Shown here: positions 58,795 to 64,000 of the stretch, one piece after another | Layout of the letters: each line of letters begins with the position of its first letter | Position numbering within the stretch: the first letter of the stretch is position 1 | Assembly: GCF_022539505.1 (NCBI RefSeq) | Contig: NC_061511.1 | Span: 32,312,620 to 32,376,619, forward strand | DNA from: Lolium rigidum | Taxonomy: Eukaryota > Streptophyta > Magnoliopsida > Poales > Poaceae | Reading direction: 5' to 3' | Length of the DNA: 64,000 bases | Translations under genes and position numbers: made by a program | The notes under the pieces: generated by a model | What the model was told of the DNA's origin: nothing | Seen by the model: only the letters and a program-made list of their open reading frames with translations | Database searches by the model: none

Positions 58795-59142
58795 CCTACT
58801 CCTGGGTGTAACTACACCCACGTCTCATATACTACCATACGGAAGTATATAACATACTTTATTGGTTTGAGTATGTTCGTACGCTATATCTAAGATACTC
58901 CATACCAACTTTGGTGAAAAAAGTTTAAATACACCCATAGTTTGCACTATATATACAAAATACATGCATATTTATACGTAAAAAAATAGTGTACGTAAAT
59001 GTGTACATACTACCTACAAAGTAGTATATATACTACCAAAATATTCTTATATACTTCATACTACATGTATATACTCTTCGGTATGATAGATACTACCTAG
59101 ATTGTGTGAAACACACGTGGGAGTAACTACACCCGAGTGTAG
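58795..59142. mobile_element. MITE-like element with inverted ends
   Basis: CTACTCCTGGGTGTAACTAC at 58796 is matched in reverse by GTAACTACACCCGAGTGTAG at 59120-59139; both are followed inward by CCCACGT. The body is rich in TATACTAC words. About 345 bp, non-coding. The superfamily was not determined. Confidence 0.55.
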
Positions 59143-59152
59143 CATGAATATG

Positions 59153-59154
<2 letters not shown>

Positions 59155-59227
<73 letters not shown>
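59155..59227. repeat. (AT)n microsatellite
   Basis: About 36 uninterrupted AT units immediately right of the MITE. Confidence 0.97.
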
Positions 59228-59229
<2 letters not shown>

Positions 59230-60302
59230 AGCTAAGGTTTCTGCCAAAAAGTTTCGTCAACGCTTTTTTTTGGACCGTTTTGCCCTCCCACCAAACCGTA
59301 TAATACAATCAATATGCCACCGCGTGTTAAAAAACGGTTCGTCCGTTCGTTTTGGCTTTGCGTGCAACCCCACCAGATCTCGATGAAACGGGTGTACCGT
59401 AGACTCGTAGAGGGCACCGACGTGATCCAGGGGCAGGACACAAATACGATCGATTGGTTCTGGGCACGCTGCTGCTGCCTCCTCATATATCCAGGGAAAG
59501 AACGCCCCCTCTCCTCTCCAAATTAGATCGAAATCCCATCGAAACCCTAGCAGCACGCACCTGCAAGTCCGACGAGATCTTTTAAGCCAAAGCGATCCCC
59601 CATACATCGGGACACAGAAGCAATCGCGAGGACATCGATCATGTCATGGAGCACACGCGCCAGATAGACCAATGGAACCTCATGGTAACCTAGGGGAGAG
59701 CCGACAGCCGCCGTGATCTTCTCCGTGCACGACGATGGGCTGCTCGCCACTATTTTTTTCATCTGCCGTGGACTCGTGTGGTTCGTTTTTTTCCGTCGGG
59801 GGCACCCCGTTCTGGACATCCATCGACGAGATCCTCTTCCCAAACCTCCTCCAGCAACATCGGTTGGCGATGATGGCATAGCCTCATGGAGTCCAGCAAC
59901 GGGCGATGGGATATGACGCTAGAGAAGATGTGCTGATTTGAGATGCAGGGGAATCGAGGCAGTCGCCGTAGCGTCTCAAATTCTACGCCCCACGCGCGAC
60001 CAATCAAACAGCCAGCATGCGGCTCGCTACGATTACTTACTTGAAACTGGACGTCGGGCTGCTTGAGGAGCCACGCGCGGCTGGCGGCTCGCAATGGCCT
60101 GCGACATGCTATGAGGACGAGGTAAGCTTGGAGCCGGACGAGTATGACATCGAGCTGCTCGCGGAGGCCGTCATGCCGCCGCCGGCTCGCCATGTCCAGC
60201 GACAAAAGCTGATGACGAACACGCGATCGATAATCCCCACGATCGCCGTGGATGTTAACACGGTCGTGAGGGTACACTCGGTGGTTCCGCCGTCCCGGCG
60301 AT
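59228..60302. other. No gene recognised; leader-like sequence next to truncated Copia
   Basis: Contains ordinary GC-moderate sequence with AAACCCTAG near 59542, often seen in plant 5' leaders, and open frames of up to 95 codons (60017-60304 plus) that match no family I know. The Copia reading frame enters from the right and stops making sense at about 60302. Confidence 0.45.
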
Positions 60303-63300
60303 AGCCAATCTATTATTAGCAACTCTTTCTCTAACAAAATGAAAATCAATTTCAATGTGTTTAGTACGAGCATGAAACACTGGATTTGCAGACAAATAAG
60401 TAGCTCCCAGGTTGTCACACCAAAGACTTGGTTTTTTTAATAACTTCACTCCAAGTTCTCTGAGAAGAGCTTCAACCCAAATCAATTCAGTTGTAGCATT
60501 GGCTAGAGCTTTATATTCAGCCTCAGTGCTAGACCGAGACACTGTATCCTGCTTCCTGGCACTCCAAGATACAAGATTTGGTCCAACAAATATGGCAAAA
60601 CCACCTGTAGAACGTCTGTCATCCAGACAACCAGCCCAATCTGCATCTGAAAAGGCGCTCAAGAAAGTAGATGATGACTTTGTAAAGGTAATTCCAAGTT
60701 TCAATGTATCTTTTACATATCTGAGTATGCGCTTTGCAGCTGTCCAATGTTCTGTAGTTGGAGCATGAAGATACTGACAAACTTTATTTACTGAAAAGGC
60801 CAAATCGGGACGTGTCAAGGTTAAGTACTGTAGAGCTCCAACAATGCTTCTATATTGAGTACTGTCCTTAGAGCCAAGAGGTGTACCATCTGTGAGAGAT
60901 AACTGTTCTGAAGAAGACAAGGGTGTAGAGGCAGGTTTACAGTTGTGCATACCAACTTTGTCAAGTAACTCTGTAGCATATTTCTCCTGTGTCAGAAGTA
61001 GACCATTGTGTGTCTTTTTCACCTCAATACCGAGGAAAAAATGTAAGTCCCCTAGATCCTTAATAGCAAAGTTCTTATTTAGATCTCGAAGAAGGGCAAT
61101 AATGGCATGGTCAGAAGAGCCTGTGACTATGATATCATCAACATAAATCAGGACAAACAAAGTGATACCTGACTTGTTAAAGAGAAATAATGAAGTGTCA
61201 GCCTTTGATGGTATAAATCCAAGCTCACACAACTTAGAACTCAATCTAGAATACCAGGCTCGAGGTGCTTGTTTCAGTCCATATAAAGCTTTGTCAAGTC
61301 TGCAAATATGATGCGGAGCGTTAGGATTTTCAAAACCTGGGGGTTGTTTCATGTAGACCTCCTCTTCCAGAACACCATGAAGAAACGCATTCTTGACATC
61401 TAGCTGTCGTAGACTCCATCCACGAGAAACAGAAAGAGACAAAACAATTCTGATGGTTGCAATTTTCACCACAGGACTAAAAGTATCCTCATAATCAATT
61501 CCATACCTTTGCTTGAAACCTTTTGCAACTAACCGTGCTTTATATCTGTCAATGGAACCATCTGCCTTTTTCTTGATACGATATACCCATTTGCAGTCAA
61601 TCAAGTTCTTCTTGCTGTTTGGAGGAACAAGGTGCCAAGTCTTGTTATCAAGAAGTGCATTGTATTCTTCCTCCATAGCTTGACGCCAATTAGGGTCATT
61701 GAGGGCTTCGGTGAGTGTATAAGGTTCACCTGTAGACAACAATAAACCATATCTAATCGTACCATCAGTATATTGTTTCGGATGACGTATACCTTTTTGC
61801 AACCTAGTGCGAACACCAGGTGGTGAAGGTGGCGGAGGAGCAGCAGAATTTCCATCAGAACTGTCACCAGAATGTTCATCAACAGAATCATCAACAGAAT
61901 TTTCAGAATTTTCGCCAGCAGAATTTTCACCCCCACCAGCAGCTGCACCATTGCTTGGCACAGAAGATCCAGCAGAGAGAGAGAGAGAGAAGCTGTCTCA
62001 GATTCGTCTGCATGTGGCAGTGGGGGGACCGTCACATGCACGCGGGGCCCGGCAGGCGCGTGGCCACCATGCGCGGTCGCGTCTGGCTCTCTGCGCGACG
62101 AGGCATCTGGCAGGGCGGGAGAATCCCTCTCGGATCGCGCGAGCTCGGGATCGGCAGAGCCAGGCGAATCAGCTTCGGTTTCAACATTATTTTCGTCATT
62201 TTGTGACTGACTTTCAACATCATTTTCTGAGCTGTTTTCTTCATCATTTTCACTGGAATTTTCTCCTGGATGTTCAGCTTCCTGCAGCACATTAGTCACA
62301 GGCACAACAGGCACAACATGGGTATTACAATTATGTGCACTCTCATGGGAATTGGATGTAGAAGATGGAAGAAGCAATATTTCCTTTTTAAGAACAGCAC
62401 CGGCATTAGGATGGAGTGATGCAAACGGGAAAACATTTTCATCAAACACAACATCACGAGAGATGTACACACGTCCTGTAGATATATCTAGGCATTTTAC
62501 ACCTTTGTGGAGAGGACTGTAGCCAAGGAAAGCACACAGTGTAGAACGGAAAGCAAGCTTGCGTTTGTTGTAGGGACGAAGGTTAGGCCAACAGGCACAA
62601 CCAAAGGTTCGGAGAGCATCATAATTTGGAGTGACATGAAGAAGCCGTTCAGTAGGAGTTTCAAAATTGAGAACTTTGGTAGGAAGTAAATTGATGAGAA
62701 AAGTTGCAGTAATGAACGCTTCATCCCAAAATTTGAGAGGCATGGATGCATTTGCAAGTAAAGCAAGACCAACTTCAACTATATGACGGTGTTTTCTTTC
62801 AGCTGAACCATTTTGTTGATGGGCATGAGGACATGAAACATGATGTGTAATACCAACTTTTTGAAAAAGACCATTCAACTTCTCATATTCACCTCCCCAA
62901 TCAGTTTGCATAGTAATAATTTTCCTATCAAACTTGCGTTCAACATACTGCTGATAGTTAAGGAAAGCTTGATAAACATCAGAACGCTTTTTAAGCAAAT
63001 AGATCCATGTAAACTTGCTAAAATCATCGATAAAGCTTACATAATATGCATGTTTTCCCACAGAGAGCGGGGCAGGGCCCCATACATCAGAGAATACTTG
63101 CTCCAAAGGAGCAGTGGAGACACTAGATGACACAGGGTATGGTAACTGGTGGCTCTTTGCCAACTGACAAGAGTCACAAACATATGGGGTACTCTCTGGG
63201 GTGTAAGCTATTTTATTTCTCCTAAGAACTTGTTGAACCACGAATGAAGATGGATGTCCTAAGCGGCGATGCCATGTAGAGGATGATGGCTTTATTGTGA

Positions 63301-64000
63301 TGAAGGCGTGCTTGGCAGTCTCATGAAACATGGGCACCAAAGGATAGAGACCACCCCAGCAGGGGCCCCTAAACAGAGTCCTTCGTGTTGCTTGGTCCTT
63401 GATTAAAAAGAAGAAAGGATGAAACTCAATAAAGACATGATTATCAAGGGTAAATCGATGAACAGACAAAAGATTTTTTGATGCACTAGGAACATGAAGA
63501 ATATTGTTGAGGTCAAAGGAACCATGAGGAGTGCGCAAAATTGAATTACCAATGTGGCTAATGTGCATACCTGTACCTTCAGCAGTGCGGACCCGATCTT
63601 GCCCATTGTACTTGTTGGCTATAAGAAGCTTGTTCAGTTCACTGGTGATGTGATCAGTGGCACCTGTGTCAGTGTACCAGTTTGTGTCAACACCATATGA
63701 AGCAAGATGTGCCCCCTTTCCACCATCATCTCTGTTCTTCTTATCATCTGAGTAGCGCCACCAACACTCATTTGCAGGATGGCCATGTTTCTTGCAAATC
63801 TGGCATTCAGTGTCGACATATGGAGTGGGGACACGGTCTAGGCGACGTCCACCACCATCGGAGCGGCGAAAGCGATCACCACCACCATCATCCCGGCGTC
63901 TGTCACGTCGATCATCTCGACGATCACCACGGTCACCACGGCGCTCATCACGGCGCCAACTGCCACGATCATCATCACGTCGCCAGTTGCCACGATCTTC
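60303..64000 (-). mobile_element. Ty1/Copia retrotransposon, 3' end truncated at 60302, 5' end outside window
   Basis: A continuous Copia gag-pol on the minus strand fills the right end of the window. No LTR is present: the 3' end is lost at about 60302 inside RNase H, and the 5' part lies beyond 64000. Because neither terminus is visible, no target duplication can be given. Confidence 0.9.
60303..64000 (-). pseudogene. Copia gag-pol polyprotein (partial)
   Basis: From the right edge: an Arg/Asp/Gly-rich gag linker (RRDDRRDRRRDDGGGDRFRR, near 63900), a CX2CX4HX4C zinc knuckle (CQICKKHGHPANEC, about 63795), and the protease DTGATDHIT (about 63650). Integrase shows an HHCC domain (HRRLGHPSS, CDSCQLAKS) and acidic residues in SDVWGPAP, QTDWGGEY and NGSAERKH. 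After a variable linker comes RT ([16 protein letters not shown], [20 protein letters not shown], catalytic [10 protein letters not shown] about 61130), then RNase H ([27 protein letters not shown]) up to [14 protein letters not shown]. One frame change lies at the (AG)n run 61974-61991. Otherwise the frame is open over 3.7 kb. The missing end of RNase H makes it non-functional. Confidence 0.92.
61974..61991. repeat. (AG)n microsatellite in Copia pol
   Basis: A run of about eight AG units located exactly where the integrase frame and the RT frame of the Copia element part. Replication slippage here would explain the frame change. Confidence 0.8.

Noticed and set aside
59713..60304. Plus-strand ORFs of 67 and 95 codons next to the Copia element
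   Set aside because: No recognised domain, no paired splice sites, and they end at the Copia breakpoint; not enough to call a gene.
1..64000. CRISPR arrays, rRNA or tRNA genes, bacterial-type operons
   Set aside because: Repeat arrays found are transposon subterminal repeats or minisatellites without spacer structure; the tRNA-like matches are retrotransposon primer sites only.

Overview
The window is a gene-poor, transposon-dense stretch of a large grass genome. The evidence is the set of element families: two CACTA elements with grass-type subterminal repeats, two Athila-lineage Gypsy elements primed by tRNA-Asp, a LINE, Copia elements, a short Helitron and several MITEs, together with a plant-type PPR gene. 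A Pooideae grass (wheat, oat or ryegrass relatives) fits best. The genus cannot be fixed from sequence alone.

Layout. 1-16392: right part of CACTA-1 (its left terminus lies outside the window), carrying a broken TNP2 transposase joined to a second transposase gene, and split by Gypsy-1 (4553-15028, minus strand, LTRs of 1510 bp). 16393-23445: no recognisable gene; a Stowaway-like MITE, three copies of a Mutator-type MITE family, a 379-bp Helitron and several old duplications. 23446-34752: CACTA-2, complete, with CACTGG termini and a TCA target duplication. It holds a TNP2 gene, a Transposase_24-like gene ending in a Ulp1-type protease domain, and an antisense 187-codon ORF. 34756-35870: no gene seen. 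35871-55669: one PPR gene on the minus strand, broken by a short LINE fragment, by a 3.8-kb LINE that itself holds Gypsy-2 (39926-49843), and by a non-autonomous Copia-type element (52515-55451) whose LTR contains a solo LTR. 56141-56540: a small two-exon cysteine-rich secreted peptide gene of defensin-like type, the only apparently intact host gene. A Helitron end touches its TATA box. 58795-59227: a MITE and an AT microsatellite. 60303-64000: a Copia element on the minus strand, cut by the right edge.

Most insertions could be delimited by target duplications: TCA (CACTA-2), CATTG (Gypsy-2), a 13-bp duplication (LINE), GCCGG (Copia-type), GCTAC (solo LTR), a 9-bp duplication (MITE). This gives a relative order: PPR gene, then LINE, then Gypsy-2; PPR gene, then Copia-type element, then solo LTR; CACTA-1, then Gypsy-1.

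The most striking observation is a systematic discrepancy at CTG/CAG trinucleotides. Wherever two nearly identical copies can be compared (LTR pairs, Gypsy-1 against Gypsy-2) or a transposon reading frame can be followed, differences concentrate at CTG/CAG, which appear as CTCG/CGAG, CCG/CGG or CG. Many transposon frameshifts fall exactly there. The changes are not those of cytosine deamination. They look like consensus errors at CHG-methylated sites in long-read data, so several apparent transposon pseudogenes may be less damaged than they look. Also notable: an accessory gene body that has been completely exchanged between the two otherwise similar Gypsy elements, an inverted integrase core in Gypsy-2, duplicated promoter modules in CACTA-2, and long palindromes in CACTA-1.
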